This document shows positions 10,501-20,563 of a stretch of DNA of 45,489 bases, piece by piece (the stretch's first letter is position 1; the number at the start of each line of letters is the position of its first letter). A program made the position numbers and the translations under genes. Below the pieces are notes generated by a model, which saw nothing but the letters and a program-made list of their open reading frames with translations, was not told where the DNA came from and made no database searches. The DNA comes from Roseibacillus ishigakijimensis. GTDB lineage: Bacteria > Verrucomicrobiota > Verrucomicrobiia > Verrucomicrobiales > Akkermansiaceae. The DNA lies in contig NZ_JAENIO010000035.1 in the NCBI RefSeq assembly GCF_016595415.1, forward strand, positions 1 through 45,489. The letters are read 5' to 3'.

Positions 10501-10699
10501 GACTTCATTCGCCTTCATTCTGGGCGTGGTGCCTCTGGTCATCGCGCACGGGCCGGGCTTCGAGATGCGGCAGGTGCTTGGGACCACCGTTTTTTCCGGA
10601 ATGCTGGGAGTGACGCTTTTCGGTCTCATCTTCACCCCGGTCTTCTATGTCCTCATCCGGGGCATTGGCGCGAGAGGTCGGGAGAAGGCGAGCGAATAA
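7553..10699 (+). CDS. RND multidrug efflux pump, HAE1 (AcrB/MexB) family
   Basis: A 1048-residue inner-membrane proton-drug antiporter, the usual length for AcrB-like pumps. It starts with the classic KFPQFFITRPIFAMVLSIV helix. The proton relay residues are present: the adjacent aspartates in GIVVDDAIVVVEGVERH (TM4) and the lysine in GLAAKNAILIVEFA (TM10). Two large periplasmic loops carry porter motifs (YPGASPDVLADTV, GVGNVTVFGAAEYSMRVWLD). With the two preceding genes it forms a complete tripartite exporter, probably under the divergent TetR regulator. Likely substrates are lipophilic or amphiphilic toxic compounds; specificity cannot be read from sequence. Confidence 0.96.
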   Translation: MKFPQFFITRPIFAMVLSIVVMIVGAISYFGLPVAQYPEIAPPTIQVTASYPGASPDVLADTVAAPLEQEINGVENMLYMTSQSTSNGAVSLTITFAQGTDVDQAQVLVQNRVARAEAKLPEIVRRSGVVTEKASPDLLLVAHLISEDGKLDQLFVGNYGFLRVRDELLRLNGVGNVTVFGAAEYSMRVWLDPQKLAARQLTTTDVLNALGEQNVQVAAGTIGQQPMQGTNAFQMNVLAQGRLKTAEEFGEIIVKTGSEGQIVHLNDVARIELGSQDYGRESYLDGQPAIGIGVTQKPGSNALETAEEVKETLERLSKDFPAGLGHTIVYNPTIFVEESINSVYHTLIEAIILVVLVVLVFLQNWRASLIPLLAIPVSLIGAMAVMAGLDFSLNNLTLFGMVLAIGIVVDDAIVVVEGVERHLEEGKGPIEATQIAMKEVSGALVAIALVLSAVFIPTAFITGISGQFYKQFAITIAAATLFSAFVSLTLSPAMCALLLRGPEAKKDGFQRLLDFLFGWFFRLFNKLFNSLSRGYGGFIRRITRLSLLFLLLYAALLAAGGWVFQKVPGGFIPDQDQGYLILSVQLPDAASLTRTREVVMEAAELAREIDGIAHTVEIAGFSGATRAIAPNAGAIFVILDSFEERSHHGRTASEISADLQAALAQVTESTNVVIAPPPVRGIGTGGGFKLMLQDQRGGTYDELQAVAGELVGKLNQDPAVGFAYTTFSATTPQFYADIDREKAKTLQVPMSNIFQTLQTFLGSSYVNDFNQFGRTYRVIAQAEESYRDDADDVRLLTTRSETGAIVPLGSLLEMERITGPDRVVRHNLYPSAEVAGQAAPGFSSGEALLAVEQLAADLPPGYSFEWVDISYQERAAGNTAGLVFALAVVFVFLLLSAQYESWGLPLSVIMIVPMCIVGGITGVLLRGMDNNILTQIGFVVLIGLAAKNAILIVEFARQLEDEGKDRFAAAVEACKLRLRPILMTSFAFILGVVPLVIAHGPGFEMRQVLGTTVFSGMLGVTLFGLIFTPVFYVLIRGIGARGREKASE

Positions 10700-10797
10700 A
10701 GGCATTTTGCGTCAGAGTCTTGGCCTTTTCTCTGCAACGGCCACTTTTTAGGAATGGAGGCCAAAGGAACGGGCTTCCCCGTGCGTAAGGGAGAGGC

Positions 10798-11790
10798 ATG
10801 AGACGATTGACTGGAATCTTGCTGGGAGCTCTCGCCTTGACCACGAGCTTGGAAGCGCGCACCTGGACGGCGGTGGATGGGCGCACTTTGGAAGGGGAGT
10901 ATCTCCGCGCTGAAGGTGAGGAGGCGGTGTGGGTCGAGGTCGGCGGGCGTGAGGTCCGTATCGCTCTGAGTCAGCTTAGCGAAGGGGATCGGGAATTTGT
11001 GGCCTCCAAACGGGAAGAAGCGCAGTCTGCCAGTCTCACCCTTTTTGGTCAAAAGTTGACGCCCGGCAAGGCGGTCGAAGTGACCACCGGGCTCCCCGAA
11101 GAAGTGCAAAGAGAGCTGCGGGACAACAAGCTGCCCCCGACCCAAGCCAAGGTGAAAGTTCATCTGCCCGAGAACTTTGATCCGGCCCAACCGCAGAAGG
11201 TCTTCTGGCCAGTGGGAGGAATCAATAACGAGAAAGAGCGCTTGAGCGGCAATCTAAGCCGTTTCAGTGCCTGTGGCGAGGCCATCCGGCGAGGCTGGAT
11301 CGTCATTGCCGCCGATACCGAGCATGGCAATCCCCGCGAAACAACCATCAAAATTCAGGAGGGAGATGCCGCCTTCCATGCCTTCGTTATCGCCGAGCTG
11401 GCCAGCATCTGGCCCGACTTCCTCTCTTGGAAGCACGCTTGCGGCGGGCACTCCAGTGGAGCCAAGGGCAGCTTTTTCCGCTTGGGCCACCTCGGCGAGG
11501 CTGGCTGTCAAGTGACCGGTATTTTCCTCAGCGGGTGCAATCAGGCCTTCGGAAAGGAGTCGCTCGACGAGTCCGGAGCCCGCAAGTCGGCCTTCAAGAC
11601 CACCAAAGCGTTCATCAGCTCGGGCGATGCAGACAACTTGGTCGACGATGATGACCGCGAAGAGCTGGTCGATGGGGTGGGGGATATGGGAATCCGGGCG
11701 GTCCGCGACGAGGTCTTCTCCGGGGGGCACTCAATCAATAACAGCCATTTCGAAGCCGCCTTGAAGTGGTTTGAAGAGGGGGCTGAGTAG
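10798..11790 (+). CDS. Secreted SHD1-like domain plus alpha/beta-hydrolase-like protein
   Basis: A 330-residue exported protein. A signal peptide (about 1-21, cut after SLEA) is followed by an SHD1-like module (RTWTAVDGRTLEGEYL ... IALSQLSEGDREFV), common in Verrucomicrobiota and Planctomycetota surface or periplasmic proteins. The C-terminal part looks like an alpha/beta hydrolase: a GHSSG nucleophile elbow near residue 220, an acid candidate in SSGDADNLVDDDD, and a late histidine in FSGGHSINNSHFEA. Substrate is unknown. It lies 98 bases after the pump gene with its own ribosome-site region and is probably a separate unit. Confidence 0.7.
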   Translation: MRRLTGILLGALALTTSLEARTWTAVDGRTLEGEYLRAEGEEAVWVEVGGREVRIALSQLSEGDREFVASKREEAQSASLTLFGQKLTPGKAVEVTTGLPEEVQRELRDNKLPPTQAKVKVHLPENFDPAQPQKVFWPVGGINNEKERLSGNLSRFSACGEAIRRGWIVIAADTEHGNPRETTIKIQEGDAAFHAFVIAELASIWPDFLSWKHACGGHSSGAKGSFFRLGHLGEAGCQVTGIFLSGCNQAFGKESLDESGARKSAFKTTKAFISSGDADNLVDDDDREELVDGVGDMGIRAVRDEVFSGGHSINNSHFEAALKWFEEGAE

Positions 11791-11811
11791 GGCGAGATTT
11801 GGAGGCGTTAT

Positions 11812-11826
11812 TGAGACTCGTTCTCA
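11812..11826. promoter_or_regulatory. Fur-box-like dyad upstream of the respiratory operon
   Basis: TGAGACT-C-GTTCTCA has a 7-1-7 layout with outer arms TGAGA/TCTCA exactly complementary, close to the Fur-type TGAGAAT-C-ATTCTCA. It is 168 bases before actA. The right half is the same as in the weak site before the siderophore receptor (131-145). Control of iron-rich respiratory proteins by iron would make sense, but one site with central mismatches is weak evidence. Confidence 0.3.
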
Positions 11827-11926
11827 GTGTCACAATTTGTTTCAAAAAGCTGTTGCGCGAAGGTCTGAAAGGGATTTAGACCGTCCCCGCAGCGCGCCAA
11901 ATCATCCGGTTTTCGGGCTGCCGCGG

Positions 11927-11972
11927 ACTTTGTGAAATTTTTCACAAAGTTGGCTTGTGAAACTTTTCACAA
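11927..11972. promoter_or_regulatory. Tandem CRP/FNR-type operator before actA
   Basis: Two perfect dyads of the form TGTGA-N6-TCACA. The first (11931-11946) is the core of a 24-base perfect palindrome at 11927-11950, with arms ACTTTGTGAAA. The second (11956-11971) is the core of an 18-base perfect palindrome at 11955-11972. They are 25 bases apart and end 21 bases before the actA start codon. TGTGA-N6-TCACA is the consensus of CRP-type regulators and FNR-type sites are similar. The position close to the start codon would fit repression, or activation from a promoter not identified here. Confidence 0.7.
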
Positions 11973-11993
11973 TCTCCTAACCTCACCCCGCCC

Positions 11994-12725
11994 ATGGCGA
12001 ACTTCTTTCCTCGTTGGTCCAATTTTACACCACTCAAGCTTGCGATTTGCCTGGGGGCAATCGGCTTCGGAGTGACATTCATCTTCGCGGTCTATGCTGG
12101 GCCGTCGTCTCAAAGGGTCGGCTACCAACCCACCCAACCCATCCCTTACAGTCACGATATTCACGTGAATCAGTTGGGGCTCGACTGTCGCTATTGTCAC
12201 AGTTTTGTGGAGCATGGCGCGCAGGCGAACGTTCCTTCTGCGAACGTCTGTTGGAATTGTCACGGTCCTAATAAGGTCAAGTCCGATAGCCCCATGCTGG
12301 ATCCGCTCTACGCGGCCATGGGAGTGGATCGGTCGGGTCAGGAAACCGGAGCGCCCAAGCAACCCTTGGAATGGGTGCGGGTCCACAAGGCTCCTGACTA
12401 TGTTTTCTTCAACCACTCGGCACACGTGAATCGTGGTGTTTCTTGTCAGAGCTGTCACGGAGACGTTGATGAGATGAAGGTGGTTCATCATGACCAGTCG
12501 CTGACCATGGGTTGGTGTTTGGATTGTCACCGCGCCCCCGAGGAGCACCTTCGCCCGATTGAGGAGGTGACCAATCTCGACTACGACGTGGAGAAGTATT
12601 TGAAGGCCAATCCTATTAAGGATGCGGAGGGCAATGCCATTGAGACTCAGACGGAATTCGGAAAATTCCTCGCTGCTCACTGGAATGTGAAGCCCAAGGA
12701 GAGTTGTGCCACCTGTCACCGATAA
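11994..12725 (+). CDS. actA: Alternative Complex III pentaheme cytochrome c subunit ActA
   Basis: A 243-residue membrane-anchored periplasmic cytochrome. One N-terminal TM (about 15-35) is followed by five CXXCH heme sites (CRYCH, CWNCH, CQSCH, CLDCH, CATCH), as in known ActA proteins. Extra histidines for bis-His ligation (HDIHVNQLG, FNHSAHVNRG, VHHDQS) are visible. It passes electrons from quinol oxidised by ACIII towards ActE and then to an oxidase. First gene of a long co-directional operon whose next gene starts 18 bases after the stop. Confidence 0.94.
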   Translation: MANFFPRWSNFTPLKLAICLGAIGFGVTFIFAVYAGPSSQRVGYQPTQPIPYSHDIHVNQLGLDCRYCHSFVEHGAQANVPSANVCWNCHGPNKVKSDSPMLDPLYAAMGVDRSGQETGAPKQPLEWVRVHKAPDYVFFNHSAHVNRGVSCQSCHGDVDEMKVVHHDQSLTMGWCLDCHRAPEEHLRPIEEVTNLDYDVEKYLKANPIKDAEGNAIETQTEFGKFLAAHWNVKPKESCATCHR

Positions 12726-12743
12726 AAAAAGATTTCGTCTGAG

Positions 12744-15700
12744 ATGAGTAAACGTGTTTGGAATCATCCCGAAGTGCCGGCTGACGAGCTCGCTACGCGA
12801 GTTTGGCGCAGTCCCGGCGAGCTGGAAGGCAGTCCCTTGTTCCAGGATTACCTCGATCGCGAATTCCCCGAGAAGAGCGGCGAGCTGACCGAGGAAGAGC
12901 GCGAGCTTTCCCGCCGGAATTTCGTCAAGCTGATGGGGGCCTCCTCCGCGCTGGCTGGTCTCGGTCTCGCTTCTTGCCGCCGTCCGGAAACCTACATCGT
13001 GCCTTACACCGAGGCTCCCGAGTGGGTCATCCCGGGCAAGGCTCTTTATTATGCCTCCGCCATGCCCCGTCCTTCGGGCGCGGTGCCTTTGGTGGTGACC
13101 ACCTTCGAGGGTCGCCCCACCAAGCTGGAGCCCAATACTGAATGTCCTGATTCCGATGGCACCGATGCCTTCGTGCAGGCCTCCATTCTCAATCTCTACG
13201 ATCCCTTCCGTTCCAAGGATGTCCTCAAGAACGGCAAAAAATCGTCCCGTCAGGAATTCGATGCCGCTCTCGTCGAGTTGGCCAAGAATCCTGGTAAAAT
13301 TGGTTTTGTCTTCGGCGAAGACGACAGCCCGACCCGCAATCGCTTGGTGGGTGAACTGAAGAAGAAGTTCGCGGGTGCTCAAGTCTACCGCTATGAAGCA
13401 CTGGAAAGCGGAAACCCGCAGCAGGCTCTCGGTGAGGGTGTCAAAGCGGTGGTCGATTTTTCCAAGGCTGATCGGATTCTTTCCTTTGATTGCGATTTCA
13501 CCGAGCTCGACCATGTGGGAGCGGTGAAGCCCTTCTTTGATCGCCGTCAGGGTGGTTCCCACGACAAGGACAAGCTCTACGCTCACGAAATCGACCCGAA
13601 AAAGATGAATCGTCTTTATCAGGTCGAAGCCGCTTACTCTCTCACTGGCGGTATCGCGGATCACCGTCTCCGCACCGCACCCAGCCAAATCATCAAGATG
13701 GCCGCTGCCGTTGCGGCTGCCCTTGGCGTGGCCGGGGTGAGCGAACCCGCCGGACTTTCCGACGAAGAAAAGCAGTGGGTGAAAGCCTGTGCCGCCGATC
13801 TGCAAGCCCACGAAGGGAAATCCGCCGTTCTCGCGGGCTCCCGCCACTCGGTGGCGCTTCATCAATTGGTGGCCGCCATCAACAAGCGTCTTCGCAACCT
13901 CGGTGCGGACAAGCCCGTCAAGCTGGTGCAGACCGGGGGTCAGGGGTATGGCGATTTGGCCAAACTCGCTCAGGACCTCGATTCCGGGGCGATTGAGACC
14001 GTGGTCTTGCTGACTCCGGCGAATCCCGTTTACGACACTCCCGCCGATCTCGATTTCAAAGCGCTGCTGGCCAAGGCCAAGACCTCCCTTCATTGGGGCT
14101 TGCGCACGGACGCCACCGCCTACGCCGCGACTTGGCACCTTCCCGCCGCCCACTATCTTGAGAGCTGGGGGGACAGCAAAACGGCCACGGGTCATCATGC
14201 TCTCTTGCAACCTCTCATCCTGCCACTCTACGACGGAGTAGGGGAGTTGGAGTTGCTCAATGCCTTCCTCAACGAAGGTGAGCTGAAGCTGGGCGATGAG
14301 AAAACGCCTTCCGCTGGCTACGATGAAGTCCGCAAAACTTTCGATGCCGCCTTCGGTAAAGAGCTTTCCACTTGGAGCCAAGCGCTGCAAATGGGCTTCG
14401 CCGAGGCCAGCTACGAAGAAGCGACGTTGGGCAATGTTTCCCCCGATTTGGGTGAAGCGGTCAACGCTTCCGCACCGACTCAGGATTCTCTCGATGTTAT
14501 CTTCGCTTCCGATGCCTCGGTTTGGGATGGCCGCTATATCGACAATTCCTGGTTGCAAGAAGCGCCCGACCCAATTTCCAAGCTCACTTGGGACAACGTT
14601 GCTTACGTTTCACCCAAGACCGCCAAAGCTCTCGGTATTTCCGACAAGCTGGTCGAGCTGGAGCCCGTCAACAATGTCGCGGGCGTCATGACCAAGAATG
14701 CCCCCCGGCCCGAAATTGGGGAAGGGGAGAAGGCCCGCGCCCACATGGTCGATGTGACCTTGGGAGACAAGACCCTCAAGATTCCCGTCCTCGTTTCCTT
14801 TGGTTTGGCTGAAAACACCATCGTTTTGCCGGTGGGTTACGGTCAGGCTGCCGACGACGACCGCTTCTCGGCCCTCAAGTTCAGCAAGTCCAAGCCCACC
14901 GTCGGTCTCGTCGGGGTCAATAGTGGCTTCAACGTCTATCCTTTGCGCACGGCGGAAACGTCCTTCCTCGCTCGCGGCGCGAAAGTCGCCAACAACACCG
15001 GGCGCTACCCGGTCGCCTTGACTCAGGAGCACCACGCCATGTATGGCCGCGCGCTGGCCCGCGAAATCTCCACCAATCCGGTGGAATTCCACGGTCACGA
15101 AGCCGATTACAAGGAGCAGCTCAAGAAGGTCAAGAAGCAGGGCATGGACTCCCACATGCCCCCCAACAAGTCCATCTACAAGCCGAACGACGACAAGGGC
15201 CAGCCCTTGATGTCGGATAAGATTCACCAGTGGGCGATGGCGATTGACCTCAATGTCTGCACGGGCTGCAACGCCTGTCTGGTTGCCTGTCAGGCTGAGA
15301 ACAACATTCCGGTAGTCGGTAAGGAGCAAGTGGCCAAAGGCCGCGAAATGCACTGGATCCGCATGGACCGCTACTATGCCGCCGCTCCCGATGGCAATGA
15401 AGACAATCCGGAAATGATTCCTCAGCCGGTCGCCTGTGTGCAGTGCGAATTGGCTCCATGCGAAACGGTTTGTCCCGTCAATGCGACCGTCCACACTGAG
15501 GAAGGCCTCAATGCCATGGCTTACAACCGCTGTATCGGCACTCGTTATTGCGCGAACAACTGCCCGTATAAGGCCCGTCGCTTCAACTTCTTCGACTACA
15601 ACAAGCGCAATCCTCTCGTGCCCAAGAACCTTTACAAAGGACCTCTGGGCGAGAAGCAAGTGGGTGATTCCCGTCACCTCCAGCGCAACCCGAACGTGTC

Positions 15701-16097
15701 CGTGCGGATGCGGGGGGTCATGGAGAAGTGCACCTACTGTGTGCAACGCCTCGAGGACGCCAAGATCAAGCGCAAGCAGATCACTCGCAAGAAGGCCCTC
15801 GGCGTGGCTTCCACCAGCGAACAAGCTTCCGTTTCCAACGAAGATCTCCGCATCAAGGTTGATTCGGTCAAGGTCGCTTGCCAGTCGGCATGCTCCGCCA
15901 ACGCCATCACCTTCGGCAACAAGCTCGATGGCGACAAGTCATCGATGGTGCGGGCCAAGAATTCCAAGCGGAATTACGACCTTTTGAACTACATCGGCAC
16001 CCTGCCTCGCACCAGTTACCTGGCACGGGTGAAGAACCCCAACGACAAGATGCCCGACGCGAAAAGCATCGGCCGGGCCACCATTAACATTCACTAA
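12744..16097 (+). CDS. actB: Alternative Complex III iron-sulfur subunit ActB (fused)
   Basis: A 1117-residue protein joining a molybdopterin-oxidoreductase-like domain (about 50-800) to a C-terminal ferredoxin-type domain. A twin-arginine signal ([17 protein letters not shown]) near residue 53 is followed by ASC. The C-terminal part has clusters [54 protein letters not shown] and [16 protein letters not shown] with a later CQSAC, enough for the four clusters described for ActB. Known ActB proteins lack the molybdenum cofactor. It sits on the periplasmic side and contacts ActA and ActC. Confidence 0.95.
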   Translation: MSKRVWNHPEVPADELATRVWRSPGELEGSPLFQDYLDREFPEKSGELTEEERELSRRNFVKLMGASSALAGLGLASCRRPETYIVPYTEAPEWVIPGKALYYASAMPRPSGAVPLVVTTFEGRPTKLEPNTECPDSDGTDAFVQASILNLYDPFRSKDVLKNGKKSSRQEFDAALVELAKNPGKIGFVFGEDDSPTRNRLVGELKKKFAGAQVYRYEALESGNPQQALGEGVKAVVDFSKADRILSFDCDFTELDHVGAVKPFFDRRQGGSHDKDKLYAHEIDPKKMNRLYQVEAAYSLTGGIADHRLRTAPSQIIKMAAAVAAALGVAGVSEPAGLSDEEKQWVKACAADLQAHEGKSAVLAGSRHSVALHQLVAAINKRLRNLGADKPVKLVQTGGQGYGDLAKLAQDLDSGAIETVVLLTPANPVYDTPADLDFKALLAKAKTSLHWGLRTDATAYAATWHLPAAHYLESWGDSKTATGHHALLQPLILPLYDGVGELELLNAFLNEGELKLGDEKTPSAGYDEVRKTFDAAFGKELSTWSQALQMGFAEASYEEATLGNVSPDLGEAVNASAPTQDSLDVIFASDASVWDGRYIDNSWLQEAPDPISKLTWDNVAYVSPKTAKALGISDKLVELEPVNNVAGVMTKNAPRPEIGEGEKARAHMVDVTLGDKTLKIPVLVSFGLAENTIVLPVGYGQAADDDRFSALKFSKSKPTVGLVGVNSGFNVYPLRTAETSFLARGAKVANNTGRYPVALTQEHHAMYGRALAREISTNPVEFHGHEADYKEQLKKVKKQGMDSHMPPNKSIYKPNDDKGQPLMSDKIHQWAMAIDLNVCTGCNACLVACQAENNIPVVGKEQVAKGREMHWIRMDRYYAAAPDGNEDNPEMIPQPVACVQCELAPCETVCPVNATVHTEEGLNAMAYNRCIGTRYCANNCPYKARRFNFFDYNKRNPLVPKNLYKGPLGEKQVGDSRHLQRNPNVSVRMRGVMEKCTYCVQRLEDAKIKRKQITRKKALGVASTSEQASVSNEDLRIKVDSVKVACQSACSANAITFGNKLDGDKSSMVRAKNSKRNYDLLNYIGTLPRTSYLARVKNPNDKMPDAKSIGRATINIH

Positions 16098-16105
16098 AGG
16101 GCAGC

Positions 16106-17595
<1,490 letters not shown>

Positions 17596-17596
<1 letters not shown>

Positions 17597-18150
17597 TGAG
17601 CACCACGGTTAAACGAGTTTACGGTTACTTGGCAGAGTTCGAGAGTGCCTCGAAACTCTACAAGGCAGCGGAAAAAGTCCGCGACGCGGGTTTCGAGAAG
17701 TGGGACTGCCACTCTCCCTATCCCATCCACGGTTTGGATGATGCCATGGGAATCAAGCGTTCAGTTCTTCCCTACTTCGTCTTCTTCGGCGGATTGACGG
17801 GATTCCTGACCGCCATCACGCTGGCCTATGTCACCCAGGTAGAGATCTACCCCACCGTGGTGCAGGGCAAGCCCGCCAACTTTTTCACCATTCCGGCGTT
17901 CTTCCCGGTGATGTTCGAGTTGACGGTTCTTTTCTCCGGTTTCACCACCCTCTTCGGACTTCTGGGTCTCATGCAGCTTCCGCGCTTGAATCACCCCCTG
18001 TTCGCCAGCAAGCAATTCGCCCGCGCGACTGACGATGGTTTCTTCATCTCCATCGAAGCCCGCGACCCCAAGTTCTCGGCTGAGGGCACCAAAAATCTCC
18101 TGAATGAAATTGGCGGAGCCAATATTGAACTCGTTGAAGACGAAAACTAA
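17596..18150 (+). CDS. actD: Alternative Complex III subunit ActD (DUF3341)
   Basis: A 184-residue protein of the DUF3341 family. The N-terminal cytoplasmic part (GYLAEFESASKLYKAAEKVRDAGFEKWDCHSPYPIHGLDDAMG) is the family signature. Two membrane segments follow (about 56-78 and 98-122), then a soluble tail with FARATDDGFFISIEARDPKFS. It overlaps actC by one base and ends 9 bases before actE. It is a structural subunit without cofactors in known ACIII complexes. Confidence 0.93.
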
Positions 18151-18159
18151 GCGCACATC

Positions 18160-18825
18160 ATGCTCAAATATTTCTTCATAGTTTACGCGTTCGTCGCCTT
18201 GGCGGTCGTGGGAATCTTCGGGATTCCCGGCACCAAGTTCGAGCGTCCTCCTTTCCGCCTCTTTCCCGATATGGATGAGCAGGACAAGTTGAAGGGCCAG
18301 CAGGCCAGCGACTTTTTCGCCGACGGCCGGGGTGCCCGATTACCCGCGCCTGGCACCATCCCCAATTCCGGGGATAATGGCGAGTTCTCCGTTGAATTCG
18401 GCGAAGGCCGCACGGGTTACTACTACACCGGCCACTTGGAAGGCTACTACGGCACCGGCATGCCCGAGGAGTTGGCTCTGACCGCTGACAACGCGGCTGC
18501 CTTCCTCGCTCGCGGTGAAGAACGCTACGGAATTTACTGCGCCATCTGCCATGGCGAATCCGGTGACGGCGAGGGTGTCGTCAAGCAACTCGGACTCTCC
18601 ACCGTGCGGAACCTGCACGATACCGGAGCCGCTGGCTTTGATGCCGAAAATTATCCCGATGGCCGCCTGTTCGAGGTCATCTCCAAAGGCAAAGGCCAAA
18701 TGGGTGCCTATGGCATGAATATTCCGGTCGAAGACCGTTGGGCCATCGTGGCCTTTGTGCGGGCGCTGCAAGAAGCGCGTGAAGTTTCTAAAGAAGAATT
18801 GGCTCAGAAAGAGGAGGGACAGTAA
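18160..18825 (+). CDS. actE: Alternative Complex III monoheme cytochrome c ActE
   Basis: A 221-residue protein with an N-terminal hydrophobic anchor (residues about 3-20). There is no clear lipobox in the part read. One c-heme site (YCAICHGESGDG) lies near residues 126-131. The likely axial Met is in KGQMGAYGMNI. ActE receives electrons from ActA and is the exit heme of ACIII. The stop TAA overlaps the ATG of actF (taatg). Confidence 0.92.
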   Translation: MLKYFFIVYAFVALAVVGIFGIPGTKFERPPFRLFPDMDEQDKLKGQQASDFFADGRGARLPAPGTIPNSGDNGEFSVEFGEGRTGYYYTGHLEGYYGTGMPEELALTADNAAAFLARGEERYGIYCAICHGESGDGEGVVKQLGLSTVRNLHDTGAAGFDAENYPDGRLFEVISKGKGQMGAYGMNIPVEDRWAIVAFVRALQEAREVSKEELAQKEEGQ

Positions 18826-20165
18826 TGGGACATCGAGTAACATCCGCCGATATACCGGTTGACGGCGAACAATTGCCAAAAAGTAAAGTGCAACTCCCGA
18901 TGCTCGTTACGGGCGGAGTGGCTGCCGTAGGACTCATCGCAAGCGCGATTTTCCTCTGGCTGGGACCAGAAACCATGCGAGGCAATTACAGCTTCTCCTG
19001 GCTCTTTGCGACCTTCTATTTCTTCACCATCGCTCTTGGTGGCTGCTTTTGGACTCTTTTGCATAACGTGTCCAACTCAGGGTGGGGGACTTCCGTCCGC
19101 CGCTTGATGGAGAACGTGGGCTTTGTTTTCCCCTTCATCTTTGTTTTTGCCCTTCCTTTGCTGTTCCCGCCTGTGCAGGCATTCCTCTTTGAGTGGATGA
19201 CCGAGCACAAGACGGCGATCGAGTATGCCCAGGAGCACAACCTGCCGGAGCAAACCGCCGTTGCCGGTCTCAAAGCCCGCCAAGCCGTTCACGATGGCAT
19301 GCTGGTGGACAAGAGCTGGTATCTCAGCCTCGGTTTCTGGCACCTCCGCTTCGTGGTCTTTTTCCTTGGCCTCGGTTTTGTCATCTGGAAGCTGCGCAAG
19401 CTCTCCGTGGACCAGGACACTTGTCCCGCTCCCGGCACCAAGCGCCTGTTTGCAGCGCGCGCCATGTCTTCTTGGGGAATCGCGGTCTTCGCCGTCACTC
19501 TGACCTTTATCGCGGTCGATTGGGTCATGGGACTCGACTTCACCTGGTTCTCCACCATGTGGGGGGTCTACGTCTTCGCTGGCTCGGCTCTCAATTCCAT
19601 GGTTGTCATCCTCATCACCAGCATCCTGCTGCGTAAGGCGGGATTCCTGAAGAAGGTTGTCACCAAGGAGCATGACCACCTGATGGGTAAGCTCATCTTC
19701 GCCTTCACTATCTTCTGGGCTTACATTTCCTTCTCCCAGTTCTTCCTCTACTGGTATGCCAACGTCACCGAAGAGGCCCGCTACTTCATCCTGCGGAATA
19801 CTGAAAATTGGAACATCCTCAGCTATGTCCTCGTTTTCGGTCACTTCGGCGCTCCCTTCCTCATGCTGTTGCGTTCGGATTGGAAAAAGAGCCACACTTT
19901 CATGCTCGTGATTGGTTTTTACCTCTTGGGAATGCACTTCCTCGATGTCTATCACATGATCATCCCCGAGCGTGGTCCTTCCGTTGGAAACATCATTGAC
20001 CATGAACCGCAGCTCTGGATGCCCTTTGCCTGGATCGGTGACCTCATTGCCTTCGTCATCGTCGGATGCGGCTTTGTCTTCTTCTTCCTGCGTAACTTGA
20101 CCTCGGCCGCGCTCTATCCGAATCGCGACCCTCGAATCCTCGAATCTGCTAACGTTCACAACTAA
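18825..20165 (+). CDS. actF: Alternative Complex III membrane subunit ActF (NrfD-like)
   Basis: A 446-residue polytopic protein paralogous to ActC, with about ten membrane segments. Diagnostic stretches include FAIALGGCFW-like text (FFTIALGGCFWTLLHNVSN), MSSWGIAVFAVTLTFIAVDW, DFTWFSTMWGVYVFAGS, FWAYISFSQFFLYWYANV and VYHMIIPE. It lies at the membrane face opposite ActC in known structures and lacks cofactors. It overlaps actE and the next gene by one base at each end. Confidence 0.93.
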   Translation: MGHRVTSADIPVDGEQLPKSKVQLPMLVTGGVAAVGLIASAIFLWLGPETMRGNYSFSWLFATFYFFTIALGGCFWTLLHNVSNSGWGTSVRRLMENVGFVFPFIFVFALPLLFPPVQAFLFEWMTEHKTAIEYAQEHNLPEQTAVAGLKARQAVHDGMLVDKSWYLSLGFWHLRFVVFFLGLGFVIWKLRKLSVDQDTCPAPGTKRLFAARAMSSWGIAVFAVTLTFIAVDWVMGLDFTWFSTMWGVYVFAGSALNSMVVILITSILLRKAGFLKKVVTKEHDHLMGKLIFAFTIFWAYISFSQFFLYWYANVTEEARYFILRNTENWNILSYVLVFGHFGAPFLMLLRSDWKKSHTFMLVIGFYLLGMHFLDVYHMIIPERGPSVGNIIDHEPQLWMPFAWIGDLIAFVIVGCGFVFFFLRNLTSAALYPNRDPRILESANVHN

Positions 20166-20560
20166 TGTCCGCCCCGACCGATACTCCATTAAAGCGTTTC
20201 ACCGCCTTTTGGGTGACCCTGGGAGCCTTCCTGCTCTTCGGAATCATCGCTCTCATTTTTGCTCCCATGAGCAATAGTGACGACGCCACCGCAGCCGATG
20301 AAGCCGGTGCCGCGCGCCGTCAGGCTGTTCGCGAAGCAGTCGATGCGGCCCAGGCTGAGAAGCTCGCCTTCGTCGAAGGAGAAGAGACGGCCCAAGTGCC
20401 CCCTTCACGCATTTTCGCGCAAGTGGGAGCCAAACTCGCTGCCAGCAAGCCCGCAGCGGTCAAAACTGAAGCCCAGAAAGTCGCCCCTGCCAACCAGAAC
20501 GCGGAAGAGGATTCTTCTGCTGACGAAGAGACCGAAACCACAGAATCTTCCGACCAATAA
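20165..20560 (+). CDS. Small membrane-anchored protein of the act/cox operon, unknown
   Basis: I do not recognise a family. The 131-residue product has one membrane segment (about 12-33), then a long hydrophilic Ala/Glu-rich tail ending in a strongly acidic stretch (EEDSSADEETETTESSD). It overlaps the actF stop by one base and ends 3 bases before the ccoN-like gene, so it is co-translated with the complex. The composition suggests a disordered tail. A role as an assembly or linking subunit is inference from position only. Confidence 0.75.
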   Translation: MSAPTDTPLKRFTAFWVTLGAFLLFGIIALIFAPMSNSDDATAADEAGAARRQAVREAVDAAQAEKLAFVEGEETAQVPPSRIFAQVGAKLAASKPAAVKTEAQKVAPANQNAEEDSSADEETETTESSDQ

Positions 20561-20563
20561 GTC

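Noticed and set aside
10721-10749. Terminator after the RND pump gene
   Set aside because: TGGCC/GGCCA followed by TTTTT is only a 5-bp stem with a 13-base loop; too weak to annotate.
11967-14558. Long open frame on the minus strand (863 codons) opposite actA and actB
   Set aside because: It is antisense to clear multiheme and Fe-S genes. GC-rich codon use leaves the opposite strand open, and its translation has no family features.
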